From assembly GCA_010093605.1 (NCBI GenBank), contig MU004185.1, positions 889,334-953,333 on the forward strand: DNA of 64,000 bases, read 5' to 3'. This DNA is from Lophium mytilinum. Lineage: Eukaryota; Ascomycota; Dothideomycetes; Mytilinidiales; Mytilinidiaceae. The translations under genes were made by a program, and so were the position numbers. A model generated the notes under the pieces. It worked only from the letters and a program-made list of their open reading frames with translations, had not been told where the DNA came from and searched no databases. Shown here in pieces: positions 45,501-56,450 of the stretch (positions within the stretch are counted from its first letter, which is position 1; each line of letters opens with the position of its first letter).

Positions 45501-48429
45501 AACGTCCGGCAGCCGAGGTGATAGCGGAGAAGGCGAGGCTATGCAGGCCATGTTCCGTCGTTTCTCTCTCGTTGAAAACATGAACTCTAATCATCGTGCG
45601 CGATCGCCCATTGAAGAAGAGACTTATAGCGACGAAGGGTCCCCGGATATATTCTCTTTACAACACACTTCCACCAATTCAAGCGCCGCCCAGAACAGCA
45701 CTCCGCCTCAGACGTCTGGAATGCCTCCTCCTCCAATGACTCTATTTGATCCCGAGGATGCTACTAATCGTAAGTTTGTTGGGACTCCTGACTATCTTGC
45801 TCCCGAAACTATCCGTGGAAGCGGTCAAGACGAGGTCAGCGATTGGTGGTCACTCGGGTGTATCATGTTTGAGTGCTTGTATGGAATTCCCCCCTTCCAT
45901 GCCGATTCTCCTGAAGAGGTATTCCATAACATCCTTGCCCGCAACATCGACTGGCCGGAAGACGATGTCGCTCAGGTTTCAGAAGAAGCAAAGGATTTGA
46001 TGAACCGTCTCATGTGTCTCGACCCAAGACAACGACTGGGGGCCAACGCTGAGGACAAATACACAAGCGGTGGAATGGAAATCAGGAGCCATCCCTGGTT
46101 CTCAGATATAAACTGGGACACACTACGTGACGATGAGGCATCCTTCATTCCTGCACCAGAAAATCCTGAAGACACAGAGTATTTCGATACGAGAGGAGCA
46201 ACGCTTCAGAGCTTTGCGCCCGAATTCGAGGATCAAGGAACTTCTTCTGCAGGTACTCCAGGTGCAGATTATCCAGACCGACCACACGACGCACTCTCAC
46301 GGGTTCGCTCCCAGATGAGTGTTACCTCGATGAAGAGGGGATTGATTCCTCTACACATCCCCGCTCACGTTCGCGAGGGGAGAAGCAGAAGATTGAGCGA
46401 GCCTGTTGCAACCGACGACTTCGGCAACTTTAGTTACAAGAATCTTCCAGTCCTGGAGAAAGCGAATAAAGACGTCATTCAAAAGCTTCGCGCAGAAGCT
46501 ATGCAGGCTCAAAGCAAGTCGCCGTCCGCAGTTCAATCGCCCACCCTTCCGTCTCCATCGCCATCCCTAGACTCTAGCCCCATGCTTCCAGCGCCTCTAA
46601 AGCGAACGCTTTCAACAACAAAGCCTTCTGGTAGGCCGTCGTCTCCCTCTGTGAGCCAGGCAAACTCTTCGCCAAGCCGGCCCTCGCAACCGTCCTCGCC
46701 GCTGTTAGTATCCTTCAGCACTGGCCAAAACAACGAGAGGCGAAAGACGTCTAGCAGTAGCTCATCCACTTTTTCTCATCAGCCCAGCAACAATCTCCAG
46801 CCAGGTAGTTTCTTCGAATTGCCGCATTTAGGGTCCGGCTTCAAGTCTAGCCCAAGCGCCGTATCACCCATCAAACTCTCTAAAACACCCAGTGCCATCT
46901 CGCAATCATTCCAGGAAAAGGCTCTACAGAATCGCCAGACGTCCATGTCGTCACATGGGAGCGTTTCGTCGCCTAGAGCAAGGTCACAGACCATTGGCTC
47001 CCAAGATGGGGATGTGGTGAGAGATCTTGTCCCTTCTCACCACAAGAGAAGAAGTCAAGTGTTTGATATATCGCCCTCGTCTTCTGATACCGAGGATTCT
47101 CGGGCGAAAGCACTTCTTCGCGTTCAAAGACGGCGACAAAGCTCACGGAGACTGTCGCAAATTAGCGTTGCAGACGGCCCTATGTTCCGGCCCTTGGATG
47201 TTCTTGTCTGCGAAGATCATCCAGTCTCTCGACTTGTTATGGAGAAGTTACTAGAAAAACTGCGCTGTCGAACATTGACTGTTCAGACTGGGTCAGAAGC
47301 GGTGCGTTACGCCATGGGCGAAGTCAAGTTCGACATCATCATGATGGAGTTCAAGCTGCCTCAGATCAACGGAGCTGATGTGGCCCGTATGATTCGCGAC
47401 ACCAAAAACGCCAACAACCACACGCCAATCGTCGCCGTCACCGGCTATTTGAAGGAGTTACAGGCACCTCATCATTTTGATGGCCTTATTGAGAAGCCGC
47501 CCACGCTTACCAAGCTGACAGAAGTCATGTCGAGACTTTGTCAATGGAAAGCGCCTCCGCCAAACTGGACCCCAACAGCTCACTATCCAACTATGACTCC
47601 TTCAATGCCTTCCAGCTTGCGTCAAGAGTCGACACGGCAAGAGGATAGTCCGACATCGAATTCGTCTGGATTTCCACCAATGCCATCCGGAAGCTATCAT
47701 GGGTCGAGTAGAGAAGACTCGATCAGCTCAAGCTTCTTCGGAGATCCAGAAATCCGTCCAGAGGACGTACCTGTTACCATTCAAAAGCACAATATCGACG
47801 ACTGGCGCGATCGCGATTTGGTCCGTATGATCGGCGGCTTGGGGATATCTGAAGACCCCGCGACTGGTGCCGAGTCCAAGAACGCGGCACTGAATTTATT
47901 ACCACCGCTTACACACGAAACCTCTGCGCCAGCTGTCATGCAGCACTTGCCGTCAATCGTGAAGCAGAGGTCTACTGAGCACATTGGAGCAAAGAGGCGC
48001 AATCTTGAGGCCAGAAAACATGAATCTGCGGAGTCAGGTGACGACGAAGATGAGGAGTTGGGTGATGTCAACGTCAGGGCCAAGAGCCCAAAAACTCGAC
48101 CAAAGTCGTCTTCAAAACTCGGTATTGAGATGCTTCGTACCAACAGCAGAGGCAGTGTCATCTCTGTAGAAGATCTTGCAGCTGCAGACACCCTTGCCTC
48201 GTCTCCTCCGCCCTCCATATCAGAGGATCGGGCTGCCGAGGAACAGAGTCTGACGACTCCCGACGTCAAGCCATTTTCTATCACCACGCCTCCTGAAATC
48301 TTCCCACGAGTTCCAGGTGACGAAGTGGAGGATATCGATATGGACGCTACGCCAAAACCGCAAATTGCGGATACCGAGGATCTAGATCGGACTCCTCATG
48401 CATCTGCATCCGCATTACTTATCGAATAA
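42578..48429 (+). CDS. RIM15: Rim15-type Ser/Thr kinase with PAS, C2HC finger and pseudo-receiver domain
   Basis: Large AGC-group kinase that drives quiescence, stress and nutrient-starvation responses, acting through endosulfine/PP2A in characterised fungi. Exons are 42578-43111 and 43162-48429 (50-nt intron); 1,933 residues. A PAS domain lies at about 50-115 (NVIMDLNLDGNIRWVSPSWEAVIG); a C2HC finger at about 233-255 (LCRICERQITPWWFEKHTELC); the kinase domain at about 727-1154 with GAFGAVYLAKK, HRDLKPDN (D854) and DFG (D873). About 175 residues of Ser-rich insert separate DFG from KFVGTPDYLAPE, a trait of the Rim15/Greatwall group. A receiver-like domain at about 1524-1637 (LDVLVCEDHPVSRLVMEKLL) has E1574 where the phosphoacceptor Asp should be (IIMMEFKLPQ). 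It keeps the acidic pair, the Thr (VAVTGY) and the Lys (LIEKPP). The rest is Ser/Pro-rich and disordered, with many SP/TP sites. Confidence 0.94.
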
Positions 48430-49929
48430 ACCACCCCCGTCATCACCTGAAACTGCATAGATCGTATACTACGTCCACAATTTCCTTAGTCTCGTTTGTT
48501 ATAAAAGGTACTCCTCTCGTTTCATCATGGCACCATTTCCTATCATGACTTTCAGCAAGGTGTTGGCGGTGTTATTCTAGGAGACCTCTAGGTAACTGGG
48601 CGGGCGTTCAAGGCACATGGCACACTAAGATTGAGGCTACTCCCATCTTTGATCTTTCCTGCGTTCTGTGTTTGACGCTCTGCATGCTCCATTGGGCGGG
48701 TGTGAGAGGACGACCCCGAAATTGAATACTCTACTAAGCGACTAACTTTCTTTTGTTGTTTGATCCCGATGGGATCTTGCGTTGTACACACACTGCATAC
48801 TGGCGTTTCTGCCACATAATCCTTCCTTTCTCCTTTCCTGATCACAGCTTGCCCCTCGTCGGATGGCCTGCCTACACAGTCTGCTTTTCTTTTATTGGCA
48901 GTATCCTTTCACTACCCCACCATTTTCACTTTCTCATTTGTTTTATCACAGGATCGGGTTTTGTGAATTATTTGACTAGTGACTTTTGGGGCGGCGGGCC
49001 GATTTCTCTTCTTGTATCTTAGTATGGGGGTACGGGGGACTTTTTTGTGCGAGGGAGAGAAATAAAAACAAATCCCAGCTGATATGGATATGGCTGGGTG
49101 CCTGAGCTGGGGTGAGGGGAGGAGACGTGACACTTGTATATATGCTACGTATACTTGTGCGAGAATGGAAGGGGTTTTCGCTGATGCGAATATGTGGTGC
49201 CTCACTAACTTGGATTGACGTGATGCTGTACAGCGTATATTTGGGGGACTATGCTGCTGGGTGCTGATCGTGGCGTCTTGCATAGAGTTCCAGCTTACAA
49301 CAGCAAGAATCGCTCACCGTCGTCTGGTTTCCTTGGCTAAATGAAGTAGACCGGGCTTGCAGGTGATCAGGCGTGACCTCGCCCTGGTTTTTTCGATGAG
49401 AGGATATCAGGACTAGATGTTATGTAGTAAGCGGAGATGCATCTACACAGAAAGATCAAAAGTGTTGCATCATGTTAAACCTCTAATGAACACCCGCATT
49501 TCAGCTCGTATACTTACTGTAATTGAATTAGAGCTCTTTTGCACTCATCTCTCCATAGGCTATATGAATCAATCATTCTTTCATCATCGAATGAAGGGTC
49601 GGAAAAGATGTGAGGCTTTATAGATCTTGTGAATTATATCGAGAGATACTCAACTAACCAAAAGCAGCCTAGCCGCACGTGTCGGTTCGTCAGATCGGAG
49701 CCCAATCCAACTCCACTCCAAGACCCGTTCACTCTCATCTTGAGCCAACCCTCGCCAACTTTGTCTTCTAAATTCTCTTCGTCGATGACAGCTTGTCTAG
49801 CGTCACTTTTCGCACACTCTTAACAGCCCATATTTTGGAGCAGTCACGAGCCTGACGTCATTTTCTCTTCGCCCAAGTCATTTTGATACCCGGAATCTGG
49901 TGCTTTTCAGTCCTCTGCAAACATCGAAT
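48430..49929. other. Intergenic region, 1.5 kb
   Basis: Contains the RIM15 3' UTR and the promoter of the LanC-like gene. All frames are short and none is supported. Confidence 0.5.
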
Positions 49930-51081
49930 ATGGCTGAAGCAGCGCCACCCCCCGAAGCAAGCTCTCGCCATCGGCCGCGTTATTTCCGTAACGATGCGGC
50001 GCTATCGCGAAGAGACCCCTACAAGCAGCTCAAAGCCTCTCTCAATCGCCTGATCACGGACTACCCACCCCATCACATTCCTCCCGGAGGCGGTCTCTAT
50101 GGTGGCCCAATATCCATTGCGTACCTCTTCTACGCCTTACACAGACTCTATCCTGAACTGGAACTTGACGACTACCCCTTGAACACGTGGTCAGCAGCCT
50201 ATATCGAACAAGCGCAGGCCAACATGAAAGAGTATCCGGGCCCAACCGTCGATAAGTGCGGAGTCAGCGACGATGTCATGGCGCTTCTTGCCCTCTATGC
50301 CGTCTCTGCCAAGGATTCAGAAACGGTCAAAGAGCTCTGTGCTTTCGCTGCTGTCACCACCGACGAAGACGCCTCCAACGAATGGCTCTATGGCCGCGCC
50401 GGTTACCTGTACCTCCTACGTCTAGCACGGGGCGCTTTCAAGGAGGACAAAGCTACCTTAGAACTAATCGATGATACGTCTGATGAAGTCATTTACGCCA
50501 TTATGGAGAGCCCCAGACCCTGGAAGTGGGACGGAAAGGCATACTTCGGTGCCGGCCATGGATCTATCGGAATCATCACTCAAATCGTCCTTACCGACCC
50601 TGGAATGGCCCCAAAGCTAGAGGCAGACCTTGGTGCCCTTATTAGCTATCAGTACGAAAGCGGCAACTTCCCATCATCAATTCCACCAGGACGCGATCGT
50701 CACGTACAGTTCTGTCACGGAGCACCAGGTGTTGTTGCATCACTAGAGTCGATCAAGAAGTATTTCCCTGCTCTAAAGGAGCGCATCGATAAAGTTGTAA
50801 AGAAAGGTCGTGCATGTATCCTTGAGAGGGGCCTTCTTACAAAGGAGCCTTGTCTTTGCCATGGAATTTCTGGGAACGCTCTTGCTCTTGAGGATAAAGA
50901 GTTTGAGCATTTCTTGACTTACACAACAGGAGGGGAGATGAAGTCGATGGAAAGAGATGGCATGATGGAAAAATCAGAGGACCCTTCCTCACTGTGGTGT
51001 GGTGAAGCAGGAAGGGCGTGGGCTTGGGCGGTGGCGGACAAGGGCCTGGAGAAGCGATTCCTTGGTTACAATGACATTTGA
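49930..51081 (+). CDS. LanC-like protein (LANCL family)
   Basis: Eukaryotic relative of lanthipeptide cyclases. Animal LANCLs add glutathione to dehydroalanine and dehydrobutyrine residues in damaged proteins; a similar role here is inference. Single exon, 383 residues from the ATG at 49930 (the in-frame GTG 30 nt upstream is ignored). The sequence shows the (alpha/alpha) toroid repeats with GG/GxxG turns: PPGGGLYGGPISIAYLFYAL, EWLYGRAGYLYLLRLA, YFGAGHGSIGIITQIVL, HVQFCHGAPGVVASL, CLCHGISGNALAL and SLWCGEAGRAWAW. The likely zinc ligands are C262 (FCHGAPG), C310 and H311 (CLCHG), all present. There is no signal peptide, so it should be cytosolic. No lanthipeptide-like precursor is seen nearby. 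It is one of few intronless genes in the window. Confidence 0.92.
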   Translation: MAEAAPPPEASSRHRPRYFRNDAALSRRDPYKQLKASLNRLITDYPPHHIPPGGGLYGGPISIAYLFYALHRLYPELELDDYPLNTWSAAYIEQAQANMKEYPGPTVDKCGVSDDVMALLALYAVSAKDSETVKELCAFAAVTTDEDASNEWLYGRAGYLYLLRLARGAFKEDKATLELIDDTSDEVIYAIMESPRPWKWDGKAYFGAGHGSIGIITQIVLTDPGMAPKLEADLGALISYQYESGNFPSSIPPGRDRHVQFCHGAPGVVASLESIKKYFPALKERIDKVVKKGRACILERGLLTKEPCLCHGISGNALALEDKEFEHFLTYTTGGEMKSMERDGMMEKSEDPSSLWCGEAGRAWAWAVADKGLEKRFLGYNDI

Positions 51082-52038
51082 AATCGCCCTGCTAGAGCAC
51101 TCGGGAGCATGGCCATGAATTTGACGAGTTACGAGCGAACGAACCACGGGAGAGGCTATACAACTTGCGAAAGCATTACACAGCTTGTCTGATATCCATC
51201 GAAAGACCATTCATTTCCTTTCTACTACATCTCAACATTCTCGTCTCTACCCTTGCTGATCTTGAGTAGCCTTCGTAAGTGCGATGCGGTGCTTATCTGA
51301 GTGCAGTACTTTAGGTCGGTAATACGGGCACAACGCCTGGCTTTCAATGAACATGATCTCAACGTTGTCCAAACCCCTGACCACAGCCTCGGCTTGCATC
51401 TGAACCTCGAAGAAGTTAGCTTTCTATCCGCGATTAGTTAGACGGTGGAATTCTACGGCCTTGTGCTGTCACCATCACGGTCCGTATCACTAAAAGTAAC
51501 ACAATGGCATGATTTGATATCGAGTCCATTACTTGCCGATTTACCGGAACCGTTATGTCTCGGCAACCCGCAGAACTGGTTCGGAATCTTGTCCTGTAGG
51601 TAACATCGGCTTCCAATAACTCCATGAGTACTTCTGTAGAGATATGGTTTTCGTTATTGTGTCACGTATACCCCTCTCTACCTGTCCTAGGCTCGCCAAA
51701 TGCTCCAAGCCTACTACCTTATCACGGCAGACGGCAGCGTCTACCTCGCCATGCGTTTGCTGTGAACATGCCGCATTCAACCTCACATTGCCACCCACTA
51801 ATTTGGAAATGCTTCCTGGGAGAGGACCCAGCAGCTCCAAGCAGCGCACTAAATATAGGTGACCGAGTCTGTGTATAGCATGCTGTGGGCTGGCTACTGC
51901 GTACCCCATTGCGAACTCTTTATTACCCCAAAGACCAGAAACGAAGTACTTGAATGTTCACGAACAAAACTTGTAGTAAACTATTACTTACTGGCACCGC
52001 GGACACTGAGAGCTTCTGGTCAACTATACCATTCACAA
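51082..52038. other. Intergenic region between the LanC-like gene and tyrosinase
   Basis: About 0.96 kb, no supported gene. Short frames on both strands lack domains. Confidence 0.5.
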
Positions 52039-54380
52039 ATGCACCGCCAACGACTCACCGTCAAGGTCCACGTCTTCGCTAAGCTTTCGATTGTGATATG
52101 GCTAGCTGGGCTTCTACTTCTAGCGGGCCATGTCCCTGGAACGCATGGCAAACCCTTCATTGGCCCAGCAATAGGTCACGAGGGGCTCTCTGAAGCGAGA
52201 AAGCCGCGTCGGAGGACGCCAAATAGTAGTCATTTTGTGATTACTGGTGCTCCAGTTGTGAAAACAGCATCTGGTACGTTGTTTGAAAATACCTAGAGAG
52301 CTGTGCATGCTGACACTGTCCGCACGAAGGGGCCGTTCCGATTCGACTAGACATCAGCGATCTTCATGATAATCATGCCGATCTGTTCAACTTGTACATT
52401 CTTGGGCTTCGCGATTTCTATGCAATGGACGAGAATGATGACTTGTCTTTCTACAGAATCGCCGGTTCGTCGATTTCGATATCTATCATTAAGTGGTATC
52501 TTATCTAGCTGCGCGCTGACATTGATGGCTCTGCAGGAATTCACGGGCGCCCTTATGGGCCATGGCAAGGCGTGCAAGGCATCCCAGGGAAGGAAACGGG
52601 ATTTTGTCCGCACAGCATCATACTATTCTTGACCTGGCACCGCGCATATCTTCTTCTCTACGAGGTGAGCCTCCTGGTCGTATCATGGTTTAGCAGAAAG
52701 CTTTGATCCTACAACAAGACTATTATCTTATATTCCTGTTATAGCAACTGCTTCAAAAACATGTCGCAAATGTCGCCAGCAGATTCATCCCCAGCCTTCG
52801 CCACCGCTACGTTCAAGCCGCCCAAGACTTTCGTATTCCGTATTGGGACTGGTCAGCTTCGATTGACAATCCAGACCATTCAATCCCGACATACATCGCC
52901 GAAGACGCGAGGATATTGGTAACGGAAACGGATGGGACACAGCAGTGGGTCGATAATCCGTTGCACCATTTCGATTTTCATCCTTGCGAGCCTGTTCCTG
53001 AAAGCTTTGACGGAAAGGTATATACACGCCCCCTCTTTAAAATCATAGCATTCCTATGTTGAGCACATGCTATCTTGCTCCTTCACACCGTATTGACATC
53101 CCCCAGTGGCAAGCCTGGACCACAACCCTCCGCCACCCATCCTCAGACGACGTGAACGCTACTTCCCGCCCCGACCTCTTTATCTCCCACTTCAACGACT
53201 GGAACGGGCAGCTCCACAACGACGTCGGCTCCGACATGCTCCAAAACCAATCCTTCAACACCTACAGCAAGAGCCACCTCGAGATGACACACAACCTCAT
53301 GCACAACATCATCGGCGGAGGAATGGATAGCGACGAAGACCAGTTCTGGGGTCACATGGACCCCTTAGAATACTCAGCCTTCGACCCAGGATTCTGGGTG
53401 CATCACGCGTACGCACAACCCCCTCTCCCTTCTTCCCCCACCACCCACCCCCCCCACCCCTCCCAAAGCATTTTCTAAAATCCCTACCCCAGCAACGTCG
53501 ACCACCTCTTCGCCCTCTACCAATCCCTCCACCCCACCCGCTGGCTCACCCCGGAAAACATCTTCGCCTCCGGCACCTACGCCCTGCCGGACTACAGCAC
53601 CGTCGACGCCAGCACCCCTTTAGCCCCTTTCTGGAACGGGAAAAGCGGGTTCTTCACGTCAAATGACCTTCGTGATACAATCAAGCTGGGCTACGCGTAC
53701 CCGGAGACTCAGAGGTGGCGCTTTGCTAACGATTCGGCTTTTGAGGAAAGTGTCGCGCGCGCCGTGGCGGCCGCGTATAGCCCTGACTGGCGCGCGCTGG
53801 TTGCGGAGCCTGCAGCGGCGGGGGTGGGGGCGGTGGAGCCGGGGAGGGTAGTGGAGTGGGCGGTTAGGGTTGGTGTGGATAAGGGGGCGTTGGGGGGGAG
53901 TTTTGGGATTAGGGTTTTGCTAGAGGGGAGGGAGGTGGGGAGAGTGGCGGTGCTGATGCCGGAGGGGACGGAAGTAATGGTGATGGAGGAGGGGGAAGGA
54001 CGGAAGGGGATGGTAGTGAATACGACGGTTGGGTTGACGAAGGCGTTGGTGGATGCGGTTGTGGAGGGCCGGTTGAGGGATTTGGGGGAGGAGGCTGCGG
54101 GGGGGTTTCTGCGGGGGAGGTTGGAGTGGAGGGTTGATGCTGTGAGTGGCTTTTCTTGCTTCTGTTGATAATTGTGGTTGAGGGTTGAGGTGGTTGCTAA
54201 CGTTCTGAATAGATGTCCGGAGCGCGAGTTCAGGCTACAGTGACGGGTGAGATGGGGCTGGAGGTCATGGTGGTGAGTAATGAGGTCACGGTCCCTTTGG
54301 ATCCAGAGATGCCGCTTGTGTACTCCGGGACGTGGGTTGAGCATCCTGAGATTGTGGTGAGCGGGGCTGCGGGAGTCTAG
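52039..54380 (+). CDS. Secreted or membrane-anchored tyrosinase
   Basis: Type-3 copper monooxygenase that oxidises phenols to quinones, as in melanin or phenol metabolism. Seven exons: 52039-52273, 52330-52464, 52537-52664, 52745-53017, 53107-53408, 53493-54141, 54213-54380; 629 residues. The N-terminus has a basic stretch then a hydrophobic segment (about 14-33, AKLSIVIWLAGLLLLAGHV), acting as a signal peptide or anchor. CuA ligands are H126 (GIHGRPYG), H149 (CPHS) and H158 (TWHRAYL); C147 two residues before H149 fits the Cys-His thioether of tyrosinases. CuB has H319 and H323 (HLEMTHNLMHN) and the HHANVDHL motif (H356/H357). VPIRLDISDL and NDWNGQLH are family-like. The C-terminal third (about 460-629) lacks catalytic residues and resembles the lid domain removed on activation. 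Exon 6 is strikingly G-rich, with many GGG codons, unlike exons 1-5. Confidence 0.92.
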
Positions 54381-54751
54381 TGGGGAGACGTTGAGGCAGG
54401 TGTCTGATACGAAGTTTTTTGTCGGTCAAGATTGAGTAAACGTCGGGTTCTGCAATCTGTGTATCTGAATTTCTCGATATGTCTCTTAGTGTAGCTGCTA
54501 ATTCCGCTCATTCGTCATTCTTGCTTGTGTTCTGAACCTCGTTGGCTCCCTTTGATGGAAATCTCACTATGGAAGGCTTCATCAGACCTTACACTTCGCT
54601 CCCGCCAACCCGTCGCGCAGTGGTGCCATTCATCACGAAGAACAAGAACAACAAGAACAAAAATAGAACATCCGCGGAGCAAAACACCACCCTCTTCAGC
54701 TGGTGAAGAGGGCGTAGCCACCCCCCGAAGGGGGTTTCTCCGAAAACAATC

Positions 54752-54862
54752 CTGAAGTGGCGGGACTCGAACCCGGACCCAAGGCAGTCATGTTAGGGGT
54801 GGGGGGCGGTGGCGGAGGGGGCGGTGGGGGCGGAGGCGGTTTACCACTAGGGCAAGGGTTCC
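54752..54862 (-). tRNA. tRNA-like locus with internal G/C tract (degenerate or unusual)
   Basis: The minus strand has an A-box-like TTGCCCTAGTGGTAAA and a B-box GGGTTCGAGTCCCG followed by a CCACTTCAG end. Between them lies a CCGCC/CCACC low-complexity stretch (54795-54840) where the anticodon arm should be, then CTAACATGACTGCCTTGGG. I cannot pair a 7-bp acceptor or name an anticodon, so this is probably a tRNA relic disrupted by repeat expansion, or two tRNA halves of different origin. Confidence 0.35.
54795..54840 (+). repeat. GGC/GGT-rich low-complexity tract with G-quadruplex potential
   Basis: 46 bp consisting almost only of G with regularly spaced C or T (GGGGTGGGGGGCGGTGG type). More than four runs of three or more G occur on the plus strand, enough for a G-quadruplex. 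It lies within the tRNA-like locus. Confidence 0.8.
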
Positions 54863-55710
54863 TGTTCGATTAGTGGGGATCTGGTAGAATTACTTGAAAT
54901 ATGTACTTGGGCTGGAGGGCCGAGGTCTGTGCTTGTTTTGATGAGGACTGCGCACGGACGGGGTTGAGGTGAGGTGAATGCTTCACCCACGCTTGACTGC
55001 TCGTGATGTTGATTGCGCTACTGACTACTCACTATCCTGTCTGTGGGCGGCGAGGCTTGCATATCACTTGGACCCTGCGATGACGGCTTCGAACTAGTGT
55101 TTTCAGGAGGATGTCGGTCTGAGGTTTTGGGTGGTACAGAGCGAGTCCGATACACATGGAAGCGAGGGTTTATTTATTTCGTTTGCAAAGTTCTGCACTT
55201 GATAAAACGGATAGAAATGGGTGGGGGTTGGAAAAGAGTGGATAGTCCATAGAAATTTTACGTTCTACCCACCTTCTCCCTATTGAATTTCCTGTTGTCT
55301 TCTTGATCTCAATGCAGACTTTGGAGAAGAGGAGCATGCAGTTCAAGGAGCTTGATTTGAAGAGCTGGTCACTCTTCCAAGGATTTGATATTTTAATTAG
55401 TTATCGTTTCGGTTGGGCTACCATACGCCGTCTGATGCGGGCAATTAACTCCAGCCTCCCATCTCCATGAAAGCAAGATTAGTATCTGGCCTCTCCCACC
55501 GCAGGTGGAAGAACTCTCGCGCCCTTTGTGGTATCTGTAAAATGTCTATCTTACACCTTCCAGCCTCGCCATACCCAATTTTACCGATCAAATTGATCTC
55601 AAATCGGCCGTCCTTGCGGCCACGCTGCTTGTTGCACGCATTCTGTTTTCGTGAAGATTTTTTTGAGGGGAATCGATGAATCTCGTTGTCAGGGAAAGTT
55701 GCGAAATGGT
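54863..55710. other. Intergenic region before the RPB4 3' end
   Basis: About 0.85 kb of spacer; no supported gene. Confidence 0.5.
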
Positions 55711-56450
55711 CTAGTCGACGAAGCGACGCAGCTTTTGCATCTCGTCTAGGAGTTCTTGTAGGTCGTTATCGGATATCTTCGTGGCGATGGAAGGGATGAG
55801 GGTTTTCGCTTCGTCAGCGCTGTCGCAGAGCAGGGAGCCTGTGGCCAAGGTAGGATGTTAGCATACAAATATAATAAAACGTAGTTCGGGGTTTCCTCCT
55901 AGCCGGAGGAGGTATTGTGACGGGTCTTGTAGAGCCATACCTAGCTGTGCGCGTTCTACGGGGACGAACTCGGTGCGGGTAGAGAGGAGGTTGGAAAGGG
56001 CGTGGATGACATCAGTCTGCTTGAAGCGCGAGAACATGTCCATGTACTCGACGAATTTTATAATGGCTCTGTCATAGCTGTCAGCGCCCATTCTCCGACG
56101 TCTAATCCTCAGTGTATATCAGAGTTATAGGAAAGTACTCTGTCCCTGTTCTACACTCTGTAGGGCCCAAAGCTACAGCGCACTTACTCCGAGTCGTTAT
56201 GTATCTTGTCTCCGCCTAGTGGATTTGTCGCCGGGTCCTTCTTTCGCCTCGCATTGTGCACTGCTGAGATCACGGTGCGCGCCTCGCTGACTGACAACGC
56301 GGCGACGTTCTCGAACTCGCCAAGGCGCAGTTCAGTGCCGAGTTCTTCGTCTGCGGTTTGGACTTCCTTGGGGCGCGAGACCTGCTTCGGAGCGCGGAAG
56401 ATGGGCGCGGTGGTGGGGCGGGGCCGGGCAGGCGCGTCTTCGGTCGCCAT
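55711..56450 (-). CDS. RPB4: RNA polymerase II subunit Rpb4
   Basis: Stalk subunit that pairs with Rpb7 on RNA polymerase II and also shuttles in mRNA export and decay. Exons are 56188-56450, 55941-56077 and 55711-55838 with introns of 110 and 102 nt; 175 residues. The N-terminus is a short disordered Pro/Thr-rich tail; TELRLGEFENVAALSVSEARTVI (about 40-62) is the family's start of the conserved fold, facing Rpb7. NDSDYDRAIIKFVEYMDMFSRFKQ spans the first junction and supports it. The C-terminus CDSADEAKTLIPSIATKISDNDLQELLDEMQKLRRFVD is the HRDC-like helical bundle. The middle acidic/Lys loop (RRKKDPATNPLGGDKIHNDSE) is fungal in style. The gene is divergent from LRG1. Confidence 0.9.

Noticed and set aside
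53709-54344. 211-codon minus-strand frame opposite tyrosinase
   Set aside because: Caused by the G-rich composition of tyrosinase exon 6; the plus-strand protein is family-supported.
49930-54380. LanC-like gene plus tyrosinase as a peptide-natural-product cluster
   Set aside because: No precursor peptide, protease or transporter is nearby, and both families occur singly in moulds.
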